NCBI GenBank assembly: GCA_001972305.1
Contig: BDDD01000371.1
Location: 280,671 to 344,670 of the forward strand
DNA length: 64,000 bases
Direction of reading: 5' to 3'
Source: Cephalotus follicularis
Lineage: Eukaryota > Streptophyta > Magnoliopsida > Oxalidales > Cephalotaceae
The notes under the pieces are model-generated. The model was given only the letters and a program-made list of their open reading frames with translations. It ran no database searches and was not told the DNA's origin. Positions 21,354 to 32,041 of the stretch are shown in pieces; positions within the stretch are counted from its first letter, which is position 1, and each line of letters starts with the position of its first letter. Position numbers and translations under genes: made by a program.

Positions 21354-23682
21354 CTCCCCCTATAGCTGGAGCATACATATTATACATGCCCAGCTTGTTA
21401 CAAATAATTTTAATCCTCCCATTGCCTAAGGACTTTGTAAACAGATCTGCAAGTCGATCAGTTGTTCTCACAAAGTTGGTCAAAATGAGCTTTTGCTGAA
21501 AATTCTCACGAACGAAATGACAATCTACCTCAATATACATAGTACGTTCATGAAATACAGGATTTGAGGAAATATGAATAGCAGCTTGGTTATCACCCGA
21601 CAACTGCATAGGAGACTGGTCACCAAACCCAAGTTCACTCAATAATTGTCGTATCCACATCAATTCACAGCCATAGTTCTGTACTCTGACTCGACACTAG
21701 AACGTGCAACTACACTCTGTTTCTTGCTTTTCCATGAAACAAGGTTGCCTCCAACGAAATCACAATAACCAGTAGTAGACCTTCTGTCAGAAGGAGACCC
21801 TGCCCGATCAGCATTAGAAAAACCTTCAACCCGATGATAACTATGATTATAATATAACAACCCACGTCTTGGACTACCCTTAAGATACCTCAAAATACGA
21901 ATAACACCATCCCAATGAGAAAACCGGGGAGATGATAAGAATTGACTAACCACACTCACAGGAAAAACAATATATGGGCCAATGACAGTTAAATAATTGA
22001 GTTTACCCACCAACCTCCGATACTTCTCAGGACCCTCTAATACATCTCCATCATCTATCATAAACTTTTGATTAGGATCCATTGGAGTATCAATAGGTTT
22101 GGAACCTAACATCCCAGTTTCATCCAACAAATCAAGTACATATTTACGTTGGAACATGAAAATACCTTTACTTGACGATTATGCCACTTCAATACCCAAA
22201 AAGTACTTGAGTTACCCCAAGTCTTGAGTTTCCCCAAGTCTTGAGTTTGAAATCTCTGTTGTAGGTAAACTTTCAGCGACCGAATACCCTCATGATCATC
22301 TCCTATGATCAAAATGTCATCAACATACACACTCAACAAAATCCTTATAGTGTTAGAGTGACGATAGAACACCGAATGATCACCACTACAACGGACCATT
22401 CCAAATTCAATTACAACATCAGTAAAGTGACCAAACCACGCCTGGGGTGACTGTTTTAACCCATACAATGACTTCTTAAGCTTACACACCATCCCAAACT
22501 CCCCCTGAGCAACAAACCCCGGTGGTTGCTCCATATATACTTCTTCTTGTAAATCACCATGTAAAAAGGCATTTTTAACATCTAGTTGATACAATAGCCA
22601 ATGGTGAGAAGCTGCAAGAGAGACAAGAAGTCTAACATATGCAATTTTAGCTACAGGCAAAAAAGTATCAGAATAATCAATGCCATATGTCTGGGCATAT
22701 CTCTTGGCCACTAACCTGGCCTTTAAACGAGAAAGAGAACCAAACCATATGGGTTGACCTTAACTGCATATACCCAACGACAACCAATAGTAGTCTTACC
22801 ATTAGGCAAAGGAACCAATTCCCATGTTTGATTGTGTGCCAGAGCCACCATTTCTCCTTCCATAGCTTTCTTCCATCCAGAATGAGATAATGCCACGGGA
22901 ATAGATTTGGGAATAGGGTAGGAATCAATTGTGGAAAGAAAAGAAAAGAAAGTATGTGAAACATTTGCATAAGAAACAAAAGATGACATGGGATGTGTAG
23001 TACAACTGCGTTTACCTTTTCTGAGTGCAATAGGAAGGTCAGGGGGATCCACAAAGGAGGAAAAGTCTGGCAAAGTAGTAGAGTCAGGGTGCTCAGTAAT
23101 AGTAAGTAGACGAGAACGACGAGTATATACCTGGCGAATCTCTGGAACAGGACGGGATGATGGAGCTGTAGGTAAGTTGGTAACAGAACGTTGAATAACG
23201 TAGACCGGAAAATCATCAACTACTTTCGACTCATCTGACGTCCCAAACTGATCAGGAGTGGACTCAAAGAAAGACACATCAACAGACACAACATAACGAT
23301 TAAACTCAAAAGAGTAACATTGATATCCTTTTTAAGTAAGGGAATACCCAAGAAAGATACACTTGAGAGCCTTAGGATCTAACTTTGATATACTTAAACG
23401 ATGATCTCGAACATAACAAACACATCCAAAAATACGAGGAGGCAAGGGGAACAGACAATGAGAAGGAAAAATGGGAGAATAAGGAATACTCCCATCAAGA
23501 ATAGACGATGGCATACGATTAATAAGATGACAAACGATTAAGACTGCATCAGCCCAAAACATTTTTGGAACTTTCATATGAAATAATAATGTTCGAGTAA
23601 CTTTCAACAAGTGCCGATTTTTTCTCTCACCAACTCCATTTTTGTTATGGAGTATATAAGCGAGAAGACTGATCAATCATAC
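21354..23682 (-). pseudogene. element B reverse transcriptase-RNase H and C-part of integrase
   Basis: Minus strand, 5' to 3'. Integrase piece 23676-23332 has NGVGERKNRHLLKVTRTLLF and AVLIVCHLINRMPSS. The linker (23289-22900) has TRRSRL. Reverse transcriptase 22890-22106 has TIGCRWVYAVKVNP, YGLKQSPQAWF and YVDDILIIGDD. RNase H 22157-21316 has a degenerate SNADRAG in place of SDADWAG, then ARSSVESEYR and HIEVDCHFVRE-like text. Frames change at about 22150 and 22720, and a short duplication (KLKTWG) damages the palm region at about 22230. This is the most complete family-B pol here but it is not functional. Confidence 0.78.
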
Positions 23683-23687
23683 CATGT

Positions 23688-23880
23688 TGTGGAAATCCTG
23701 TCATAAATTCAGTAGAAATCCTGTCATAATTTCAATGTCCAGATTTTCAGTGATTTTATTTTGTCTTAGCTGTATTGTTCCTGTAATCTAGTTTACATCC
23801 TTTTTTAGCGTTGAATCAACTGTATAAATAGGCATGTATACTGACAAAATATAGATCAATGAAAGAAAAGAAAACTTTCA
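23688..23880 (+). repeat. element D 5' LTR
   Basis: TGTGGAAATCC...AAAACTTTCA. A TATA-like TATAAATA at 23823-23830 is a plausible promoter. The primer site TGGTATCAGAGC follows directly at 23881-23892. Confidence 0.88.
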
Positions 23881-24455
23881 TGGTATCAGAGCACTGATAT
23901 CGCTGCTGCCTTTTCCATTGTGTTTCTTGGAGGTTACCCACGCATTATCAGTGCCTAAATACTGTTTGCAGTGACAAAACAAACACATTTTTCCTAGTCA
24001 GCCACACCTGCCACAACCGACGTCTTTTTCCGGTGAGATTCGGTCCAAATGGGCCTGATCTTTGGACCTGTCGGTCTACCCTCGCCTGACGTTTCGCTGT
24101 CATCAAAGCTCCCACGAGCCGCCACGCGCCGGTCAATGCTGCTGTCACCGCCACTGTTTTTGCAATCTACGCCAACTCCGGTGGATTCAGGCCACACGGC
24201 CCCACCGTTGGACTCTTCGGCTGCTGATCTACAAAACCCACTGGCTATCTTTTCTGATTGCCGCTGCCACACTCCGCCGCTTGACTGCCACGCGGCGCTG
24301 CCACACTCTACTGCCTAACCGCCATGCGCAGCCGCATCTCCTGGATTTTTTTTCCCTAGCTCCTTTTCAGCAAGCAATTTTGCTGCTGAGCCTTTGGGAT
24401 TTTTCAGATCTGTTTTTTTTAAGGAACGACATTGTCCAAAACTAAGTTAGCACGT

Positions 24456-25172
24456 AGATGAGTGGAATGAAGGACTAGTCATCATCTTTAACATCTGAAA
24501 CCGTTCAAGCTCGAGTGATCTCGCAGTCCTTTGGAGAAGGTTCGTCTCTGCAGATCACAAGTCATAAGCTCAACGGGAAAAAAAAATTTGCAATGGTCAC
24601 AGTCGGTATTGTTAGTAATCCGAGGAAGAGGAAAGATGGGATATATCACGGGTAAAGTTCAACATCCTGATGTAAATGATCCAACATATGAAAATTGGGA
24701 GCTCAACAAGTCAATTGTGATGGCGTGGCTGATAAACTCGATGGAGTCACACATCAGTCGCACATATTTGTTCCTTCGGACTGCCAAGGCTATATGGGAT
24801 GCTGTCAATAAGAATTACTCAGATTTGGAGAATGCTTCTCAAGTTTTTGAGATTAAGAACAAACTGAAAGATTTACGTCAAGGAGGTATTGATATAACTG
24901 AATATTTTAATGAATTGCAAATGTTGTGGCAGGAACTAGACCTTCATTATGAGGCTGATTGGGAAGGCCTTGAGGGGAATCAAAAGTTTAAAAAACACTT
25001 AGAAAATGAGCGATTATATGAATTCCTTGCTGGTCTCAATCGGGAGCTCGATGAGGTGTGTGGGAGAATATTAGGATACCAATCTTAACCGTCCATTGAT
25101 GATGCCTTTGCTGAGGTAAGGAGAGAGGCTAGCCGAAGACGGGTTATGCTCGATGAAAAGAAGGAAACCCCT
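24456..25172 (+). pseudogene. element D gag, N-terminal part
   Basis: ATG at 24456 is a possible start, but the frame breaks before about 24560. The readable domain runs from 'ITSHKLNGK' (about 24555) through GYITGKVQHPDVNDPTYENW, a helical block (AWLINSMESHISRTYLFLRT, AIWDAVNKNYSDLENASQVF) and a stop at 25086. This is the UBN2/retrotransposon gag fold. Element E inserts at 25173, and the zinc knuckle resumes after 26851. Confidence 0.72.
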
Positions 25173-26845
25173 TGTAACTTAATAATGATTTATGTGTATT
25201 ATTATGCTAAACAGAAAAGCCATATATATAGGCTTATTACATGGATGTGGGCTTTTTTAGTTAAACCCAACTTGTACGTAAATAATAACGACAACACTCC
25301 CCCTCAAGTTGGGGCATACATATCATATAGTCCTAACTGATGACAAATATAAGACACTCGACCACTACGAAGAGGCTTGGTGAAGATGTTTGCTAGTTGT
25401 TCTTCTGAACGGGTATGGACTAATTTAAGTTCCCCGCAATTAACTTTTTCACGAACATAATGACAATCCACTTCAATGTGCTTTGTTCGTTCATGAAACA
25501 CTGAATTACTAACACCACTGCTACGGCCTCTACTATCAAAACCCCAACGACCACGAGAACTACCACGACCACGACTACTCCGACCTCCATGAGCAACCAT
25601 AGCACTACTGTCAGAAACCAAAGACGAGGAACTCTGCGGAGCATATAGACTAATTCGAGAATATACCTCTTCAATGGTGGGTAGGGTACCGGCAGAGATA
25701 AGCTGCTGTCGAAGGGCATGATGCTCAGAATCAAGACCACGAAGAAATAACAAGGATAACATATCAGCCTCTCGTTTTTCCATATCAGCAACAGTGGCTG
25801 CAGGAGGAAAGTACGACTAGAGGCGCTGAACCAAAGAGGCAAATCGAGCATAATAATCAACAATACTAGCACCATTTTGGCTCGTGCCAAAGAGAGAGAG
25901 CCAAGCATCACACACCCTACTCATATTGTTCTGGCCTGAATACAAAAGAGTACATTTTTCCCAGATAGCACGAGATGTAGGGCAAGAAACAAATAAATGT
26001 TTTATTGAATCTGTCATACAACCCCATAATAAAGTTCGCAATCCAGCATTTGTGACCTTCCAAGCCTGTAATGCAGTAGTATCAGTCGGAGGAGCCGAAT
26101 CAAGCCACTGAGAGTGATTACTAGCCTCGATGTAGGTATAGACTGCCATGGACCATGTGGAATAATTGGTACCATCAAGTTTAGGTAATGTGGTATGTAA
26201 TCCAGTTAGGCCATGTAGTACACTTGGTGAATGACTAACAGAGTTGGAAATCACGGAGACATTCTCGGATGAAGAAGGCAACATATTCACTCACAATGAC
26301 AACTTCACAAACTACACTAAAACAGAGAAGGAGCACACCACACAACCACAACAGAGCACACGCTAGATGAAGCCACACCAACACACTTCATGCAGCACAG
26401 TCACAATACAAACACATAGTGGCCAAACCAGGCCGTACCCAACAACACCATACGCAAAGCACTGTCACAATTGCAACCAAATTACCACAGACAAACCAGC
26501 ACCCAACACCACCATACACAAAACACGACCGTGGCGAACAGCTTCACGGAGTTACACATAAGCACTACACAGAGGAGAGGTTGGACAGGGACAAGACAGA
26601 AAGAACATGACCATACCAACCCAGATCGGCGACGGAACGACGGAAGAACGATGATCGGCGCTGGAAACAGAGAACCGGAACGCCGTAGAGGACGGCGCGA
26701 CGAGATCGGCGAGGCGTGGCGAGCTGACGGCGCGCTAGGGTGAGGGACGTCGTCGTGCTGTGGAGAAGCCATATATATAGGCTTATTACATGGATGTGGG
26801 CTTTTTTAGTTAAACCCAACTTGTACGTAAATAATAACGACAACA
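25173..26845 (-). mobile_element. deleted copia element 'E' (gag joined to RNase H tail), nested in D
   Basis: Flanked by a perfect CCCCT duplication (25168-25172 and 26846-26850). Minus strand: the 5' LTR remnant at about 26764-26845 lost its inner end and the primer site. Then leader, gag from 26290, a jump straight into the RNase H C-terminus, polypurine tract (25297-25308) and 3' LTR 25173-25296. The whole element is 1.7 kb. Protease, integrase and reverse transcriptase are missing, so any movement after that deletion needed help in trans. Confidence 0.86.
25304..26290 (-). pseudogene. element E gag-RNase H tail fusion frame, one in-frame stop
   Basis: One frame of 329 codons from ATG at 26290, broken by a single TAG at 25817-25819. 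The first part is gag (LPKLDGTNYSTWSMAVYTYI; LRTLLWGCMTDSIKHLFVS; SLFGTSQNGASIVDYYARFA). After the stop, gag continues (DMLSLLFLRGLDSEHHALRQ) into a Gly/Arg/Ser-rich stretch. It then joins in frame, at about 25510, to the RNase H tail (VFHERTKHIEVDCHYVREKV; ANIFTKPLRSGRV). The catalytic core of RNase H is not included. The join keeps the frame across a deletion of roughly 3 kb of pol. Confidence 0.8.
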
Positions 26846-26850
26846 CCCCT

Positions 26851-27166
26851 ATTATATCTGGAGATAATAAACCTATTGAGACCATGGCTTTAACCGTGAA
26901 GAATACCTCTGATCGATTTAATGGGGAGCAAAAAAATTCTCAAAAGAGTGGACGTCCTTGGTGTGCATTCATTGCAATAAAGTAGGTCATACTCGTGACA
27001 CTTGTTGGGATATTCACAGGAAGCCAACCAACTAGAAGCCAAGAGGGTTGATAGGAGCAAAGGGTTTCAAGCCTAAGTAGAGGAAAGAGAAGAAGATAAC
27101 CGAGCCCAAAATGAATCAAATGGTACCTTCCTGAGTAAAGCACAATTTGAATAGCTTCAAAAGCTC
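26851..27166 (+). pseudogene. element D gag, zinc-knuckle part
   Basis: After element E the D gag resumes. The nucleocapsid knuckle VCIHCNKVGHTRDTCW (C-x2-C-x4-H-x4-C) lies at about 26956-27004, followed by a stop (TAG) where Lys- and Pro-rich text continues. It is in a different frame from the ATG at 26740, which belongs to the E remnant. Confidence 0.75.
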
Positions 27167-28328
27167 TTGAATCAAACTACAAGTAACAACTCTTCCCAAG
27201 GTACTGCATTTCATGTTGACAGTAGTGCTCGTTGGATGCTTGATTCTGCAGCATCTGATCATATGATAGGTAATCCATCACTATTTTTTTCTTATACCTC
27301 ATACTATAACAATACTCAAGTCAAAATAGCAGATGGAACATTCTCACATATTGCGGTCAAAGGTTCAGTTCAACTTTCTGAAATGGTTACACTGCACTCT
27401 GTTTTACATGTTCCTAAATTGACATGTAACCTCATTTCAATTAGTAAAATGACTATTGAACTTAATTGTTGTGCTAAATTTTCAGGTGGTTATTGTGAAA
27501 TTCAGGAACTGGAATCGGGGAGGATGATTGGCAGTGCTAAAGAGGAAGGAGGACTCTACTACTTTGAGGATGCCCAATGTGTGAAGAAACAAGCTGTTGT
27601 TGTCGAGAGTGAATCTTTTTTGGTTTCCAATAAAAGTGATGATGTTATGATGTGGCGTCGTAGGCTAGGTCACCCCAACTTTCATTATCTCCAACGCTTG
27701 TTCCCAAAATTGTTTATGAGTAAAGACCCTAGTTTATTCGTTTGTGAAGCTTGTCAACTAGCCAAATATACTCGTGCATCTTTTCCAATAAAACCATATA
27801 CAGAGTCACATCCTTTCTCTCAAATCCATAGTGATATATGGGGTCCCTCCCGTGTAAAAAACATCTCAGGTACTAGGTGGTTCATAACATTTATTGATGA
27901 CCACACTAGGGTTTGTTAGGTCTACCTTCTAAAAGAAAAATCAGAAGCTGCAAAAACCTTTCAAATGTTTCATGCAATTCATACCTCTATTAAAGTCCTA
28001 CAAACTGACAATGGGAAAGAGTATTTTCACTCAATTCTTAGTGATTACTTGACAAACAATGGAATAATTCATTAAAGTTCTTGTCAAAATACACCCCAAC
28101 AAAATGGTGTCCCAGAAAGAAAAAATCGTCATCTGCTTGAGGTCGCTAAAGCTCTATTGTTTACCATGAATGTTCCAAATATCTTTGGGGTAAAGCTGTT
28201 TTAACAGCCTCATATCTTATAAATTGGATGCCCTTTAGAGTCCTCAAATTCAACACCCCAATGTCCAACTTGTCACAAACCTATCCCTCGTTTCGATACA
28301 TGACATCCCTTCCACCTAAATTATTCGG
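27167..28328 (+). pseudogene. element D protease and integrase
   Basis: A 250-codon open stretch starts with the protease active site MLDSAASDHM near codon 28: the catalytic Asp is present but the usual Gly of DSG is Ala. The gag-pre-integrase domain has His/Cys ligands (RRLGHPNFHYLQ, CEACQLAKYTRASF), and the integrase core has QIHSDIWGPSR and FIDDHTRVC. A TAG at 27917-27919 stands where a Trp codon is expected, and a TAA at about 28072 stands where a Gln is expected (NGIIH-stop-SSCQNTPQQNG). Frameshifts near 28180 and 28330 follow. Integrase is therefore dead. Confidence 0.82.
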
Positions 28329-30545
28329 TTGTACAGTTTTTGTCCATATCCAGCCACATCACGTTCAAAACTTGATCCAAAATCACACAAGTGCATCTTC
28401 GTTGGGTGCTCTCCTACTCAACGTGGATACAAGTGCTACTCTCCATCTCTGCATCATGTCTTTGTCTTCTTAGATGTCACCTTTTTTGAGTCCCAGCCGT
28501 TCTTCACCCAAACCTTTCTTCAGGGGGAGAACTTAAGAGAATATAGGTCTTGGGATAAACCTGAAATAGATTCAGCAACTATAGTTTTACCTTCACCTCT
28601 GTTATCCACCACCAACCCTATGATACCACAAGTTAAACAACCAGAAAATTTGGAAACAGAAGAAGGTAACACTCGGCAACCTCAACTCCTGACATACTCA
28701 CGCAGAAGACTTCCTCAAATGGTGATAATCTCAATACTTTACAAGGCCAAAAGTCCGATCTGGTTCCTAGTTCAGACTTTTCTCAGTGTGGATACTTCAG
28801 ACCAACATGTCACTGAACCACTACATGAGAACTTGGATCTGCCAATTGCACTCAGGAAAGGGACCAGGTCATGTACACAGCACCCTATATCTCAGTATGT
28901 TTCGTATGAAAAATTATCACCTAAATTTCATGCATTCACTACTGCATTGACCAATACAAATGTACCAAAAAATATTCAAGAAGCCCTCAATGATTCCAAG
29001 TGGAAAATAATAGTCTTAGAAGAGATGAGTGCCTTAGAAAGGAATGGTACATGGGAGATCATGAAATTACCTAAAGACAAAAAAACAATGGGCTGTAAGT
29101 GGGTCTTCATCATAAAGTTTAATGCAGATGGTAGTATTAATAGATATAAGGTAAGACTTGTTGCCAAGGGTTTTACTCAGACATACAGCATAGATTATCA
29201 GAAGACTTTTGCTCCAGTAGCCAAACTCAATACCATAAGAGTTCTTCTCTCTCTGGCATCTAATCTTTATTGGCCTTTGCAACAATTGAATGTAAAGAAT
29301 GCATTCTTAAATGGCGACTTACATGAAGAAGTGTATATGGATCCGCCTCTGGGATTTGAGAGGAAAAGTGGTCTGGTGTGCAAATTGAAGAAGTCTCTAT
29401 ATGGGCTTAAGCAATCCCCTATAGAATGGTTTGAAAAATTTACTCAAGCATTTAAGAAAAAGGGTTTCCTACAAGCTCAATCCGACCACACGCTCTTTTA
29501 TAAACACTCCAAAGATGCTAAAATTGCTATTCTTATAGTATATGTGGATGACATAATCATTATAGGGCATGATCATGAAGAGTTAGATTCCTTGAAGAAG
29601 TATCTTGCTGAAAAGTTTGAATTAAAAGATCTTGGAGTTCTAAGATACTTTCTTGGTATGAAGGTAGCCAGAAGCAAGTCTGGAATTACTATTTCTCAGA
29701 GAAAATATATTCTTGATCTCCTGCAAGAAGCAGATATGCTGGGATGCAAACCAGCTGAGACACCCATGGAGCCTAATCTCAAACTTAGTATTGAAGGTAG
29801 AAAAGAGGTGGACACGGAACAGTATCAGAGATTGGTGGGCAAGCTGATTTACTTATCTCACACATGGCCAGATATTTCATTTGTTGTGAGTATGATCAAC
29901 CAGTTCATGCACTCACCTAAGGAGGAGCACCTTGATGCAGTCTACAGGGTCTTGAGATACTTAAAAGGAACACCAAGGAGAGGATTGTTCTTCAAAAAGG
30001 GCAAACAGAGAATGGTAGAAATCTACACTGATGCTGACTGGGCTGGATCATCAGTGGATAGAAGATCAATGTCAGGGTATTGTACCTATGTGTGGGATAA
30101 TCTTGTGACTTGGAGAAGCAAGAAACAACCAGTAGTTGCAAGAAGTAGTGCGGAAGCAAAATTTCGAGCATTAGCTCATGGTATTTGTGAAGGGGTTTGG
30201 CTAAGAAGACTGCTTAGTGAGTTGAATACTCCTTATAACTCTCCGATGAGGTTGTATTGTGATAACAAAGCTGCAGTTAGTATTGAACAAAATCCTCTTA
30301 ATCATGATCGTACTAAACATGTTGAAGTTGACCGTCATTTTATCAAGGAGAAGACAGAGGATAGAAGTGTGCGCCTGACTTACATACCTACTAGGGAACA
30401 GACAGCAGATATTCTTACCAAAAGTTTGCACAAATGGTTCTTTGGAAATCTAGTAAGCAAGCTAGGAATGATCAATATATATACATCCCAGCTTGAGGGG
30501 GAGTGTGAAAATCCTGTCACAAATTCAGTAGAAATCCTATCATAA
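28329..30545 (+). CDS. element D reverse transcriptase-RNase H frame (738 codons, open)
   Basis: The longest open frame in the window. It begins inside the integrase tail (KCIFVGCSPTQRGYKCYSPS), passes through a linker, then reverse transcriptase (GCKWVFIIKFNADGSINRYK, LVAKGFTQTYSIDY, LKKSLYGLKQSPIEWFEKF, catalytic YVDDIIII near 29541). RNase H follows with TDADWAGSSVDRRSMSGY, ARSSAEAKFRAL, CDNKAAVSIEQNP and HVEVDRHFIKEK. All core motifs are present. The stop (30543-30545) lies 40 bp inside the 3' LTR, so the polyprotein overlaps U3. The first Met is only the first in frame; in life this is the C-terminal part of a gag-pol polyprotein. The upstream stops in gag and integrase would block it. 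Confidence 0.85.
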   Translation: MYSFCPYPATSRSKLDPKSHKCIFVGCSPTQRGYKCYSPSLHHVFVFLDVTFFESQPFFTQTFLQGENLREYRSWDKPEIDSATIVLPSPLLSTTNPMIPQVKQPENLETEEGNTRQPQLLTYSRRRLPQMVIISILYKAKSPIWFLVQTFLSVDTSDQHVTEPLHENLDLPIALRKGTRSCTQHPISQYVSYEKLSPKFHAFTTALTNTNVPKNIQEALNDSKWKIIVLEEMSALERNGTWEIMKLPKDKKTMGCKWVFIIKFNADGSINRYKVRLVAKGFTQTYSIDYQKTFAPVAKLNTIRVLLSLASNLYWPLQQLNVKNAFLNGDLHEEVYMDPPLGFERKSGLVCKLKKSLYGLKQSPIEWFEKFTQAFKKKGFLQAQSDHTLFYKHSKDAKIAILIVYVDDIIIIGHDHEELDSLKKYLAEKFELKDLGVLRYFLGMKVARSKSGITISQRKYILDLLQEADMLGCKPAETPMEPNLKLSIEGRKEVDTEQYQRLVGKLIYLSHTWPDISFVVSMINQFMHSPKEEHLDAVYRVLRYLKGTPRRGLFFKKGKQRMVEIYTDADWAGSSVDRRSMSGYCTYVWDNLVTWRSKKQPVVARSSAEAKFRALAHGICEGVWLRRLLSELNTPYNSPMRLYCDNKAAVSIEQNPLNHDRTKHVEVDRHFIKEKTEDRSVRLTYIPTREQTADILTKSLHKWFFGNLVSKLGMINIYTSQLEGECENPVTNSVEILS

Positions 30546-30696
30546 TTTCAATGTCCAGATTTTCAAGGATTTTATTTTGTCTTAGCTGTATAGTTCCTGT
30601 AATCTAGTTTACATCCTTTTTTAGCGTTGAATCAACTGTATAAATAAGCATGTATACTGACAGAATATAGATCAATGAAAGAAAAGAAAACTTTCA
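30504..30696 (+). repeat. element D 3' LTR
   Basis: 193 bp, TGTGAAAATCC...AAAACTTTCA. The polypurine tract GAGGGGGAG lies directly upstream and the CATGC duplication follows. Confidence 0.88.
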
Positions 30697-30701
30697 CATG
30701 C

Positions 30702-31174
30702 TTTGTCATAAAATCAGAATAGGGAGCAAAAAAGTACTCATTAGCATTATCACTACGCAAAATACGAATAGAAACACCAAACTGAGTTCGAATTTCAGCT
30801 ACAAAAGCACAAAATATGGAGAATAAATCAGAACTATTTTTCATTAAATAAATCCAAGTCACTTGAGAGTGTACATCCACAAAAGTAACAAAATATTTAA
30901 ATTCTTGGTTTGACAATACAGGGCTAGGTCCCCAAATATCGGAATGAACAATATGAAATGGGTGCGCAGACCACTTATTGACTCTAGGAGGGTAAGACAC
31001 ATAATGGTGTTTCCGAAACTGATATGACTCACATTCTAAATTAGATAAAGAACTCAAACTAGGAACCAGTTTCTTCAAACTTTGTAAAGATAAATGACCC
31101 AATTGACAATGAATCTGAACGGAAGATAACACACTGGAACATGCAAAAGATGCTGGAAGAGATGAAGAGATCAT
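30702..31174 (-). pseudogene. element B gag-pre-integrase domain and integrase start
   Basis: The minus-strand frame contains CQLGHLSLQSLKKLVPSLSS, ECESYQFRKHHYVSYPPRV, VHSDIWGPSP, and ILRSDNANEYFFAPYSDF, where element D interrupts. Upstream of SSSLPASFAC the sequence passes into GC-rich leader text at about 31180, so gag and protease are deleted. Confidence 0.75.
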
Positions 31175-31325
31175 GCAGATCGGAGGTGTCCCGAAGTAAT
31201 CGACCGGACGGAGGGGAAGTGAGGCCTGTGCGACGCACTGAGGAAGGCTTGCCGATGCCGACGAAGGCGCGCAGCGCTGTGCGCTAGGGTTTTTTTTAAT
31301 ATTAATTTGACCTAGTCTCTGATCA

Positions 31326-31452
31326 TGCTAATCAAAATTGAGAGAGCAAAAGTGTCAGACAAATTAGTCTGCACTAACTATATATTTATAGTGAGGTACA
31401 ACTTGATATAAAGACTAATTTACCCTTAACCCTAATTTATCCTTATCTAACA
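31326..31452 (-). repeat. family-B LTR (5' LTR of B)
   Basis: Plus-strand text TGCTAATCAAAATTGAGAG...CTTATCTAACA. The primer site beside it has lost two bases (CTCTGATCA). Confidence 0.78.
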
Positions 31453-31633
31453 TTTTTAATTCCTAATCTGTATACCCTAATTTGCTAAGTTCTGATACCA
31501 TGTTAAATAGAGAGAATAATCTACTTGATGTTTTATTAAGAGGAGGGTTACATATATATAGAATTACATCAAACCCACTAATCATCTACTTAACCGATGT
31601 GGGATAACACTAACAATATTGCTAACACTAACA
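31453..31633 (-). mobile_element. family-I leader end, primer site and LTR
   Basis: A short leader piece, primer-binding site (complement of TTCTGATACCA, 31490-31500) and LTR 31501-31633 (TGTTAAATAGAG...CACTAACA). The LTR shares the core 'cccactaatcatct-cttaaccgatgtggg' with the I element at 50882-51071. It abuts the RNase H tail of H at 31634 and so marks the right edge of what was inserted into H. Confidence 0.72.
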
Positions 31634-32034
31634 GAAATAACCTTATTTCATGGAAAAGCAAGAAGCAGAATGTGGTTGCACGATCAAGTGCGAAATCAGA
31701 GTATCGGGCTATGGTACATGCTTCATGTGAATTGATGTGGATGAAACAACTGTTAGGTGAGCTTGGGTTTGGTGATCCGTCTCCTATGCAATTATGGTGT
31801 GATAATCAAGTTGTTATCCATATTGCATCAAATCCTATATTTCATGAGCGCACTAAGCATATTGAAGTAGACTGTCATTTTGTTTGAGAGAAGGTTCAAC
31901 AGAATATTATCTCGACTACTTTTGTGAGAACTGTTGAGCAACTTGCAGATATATTCACAAAGTCATTGAGCAATGGGAGGATTAGTTATCTTTGTAACAA
32001 GCTGGGCATATATGATATATATGCTCCAACTTGA
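31634..32034 (+). pseudogene. element H RNase H tail
   Basis: Plus strand: NNLISWKSKKQNVVARSSAK (where Glu of the RNase H motif reads Lys in SSAKSEYRA), LWCDNQVVIHIASNP, HERTKHIEVDCHFV, then TGA in place of Arg at about 31885. It continues in frame (STTFVRTVEQLADIFTKSLS, CNKLGIYDIYAPT) to TGA at 32032-32034. The polypurine tract GAAGGGGAG follows. The N-terminal half of RNase H (DADWAG) is absent. Confidence 0.78.
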
Positions 32035-32041
32035 AGGGGAG

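Larger units (their letters stand above)
23688..30696 (+). mobile_element. copia element 'D', complete with both LTRs, nested in B
   Basis: 5' LTR 23688-23880, primer-binding site, gag, protease, integrase, reverse transcriptase-RNase H, polypurine tract GAGGGGGAG at about 30495-30503 and 3' LTR 30504-30696. Both LTRs are 193 bp and differ at about eight positions by eye, so D is young beside its host. Target duplication CATGT (23683-23687) / CATGC (30697-30701). Element E (25173-26845) lies in its gag; without it D is about 5.3 kb, a normal copia length. Stops in gag and integrase make it defective, though its reverse transcriptase frame is open. Confidence 0.88.
21219..31452 (-). mobile_element. 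copia element 'B', lacking gag and protease, split by element D
   Basis: Minus strand: LTR 31326-31452, degraded primer site (CTCTGATCA), leader, gag-pre-integrase and integrase start (31174-30702). After element D come the rest of integrase (23682-23332), linker, reverse transcriptase and RNase H to a polypurine tract at 21354-21364 and LTR 21219-21353. Removing D restores integrase across a CATGT/CATGC duplication. No gag or protease is found between leader and gag-pre-integrase, so B could move only with proteins supplied in trans. Confidence 0.75.

Noticed and set aside
24049..24445. Ser/Pro- and His/Arg-rich frames in the D leader
   Set aside because: They lie between primer-binding site and gag, overlap each other in several frames, and reflect GC-rich leader composition.
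25304..25783. Treating the gag-RNase H frame as a domesticated host gene
   Set aside because: It sits in an element with LTRs, polypurine tract and target duplication, has an in-frame stop, and is nested in a young retrotransposon.
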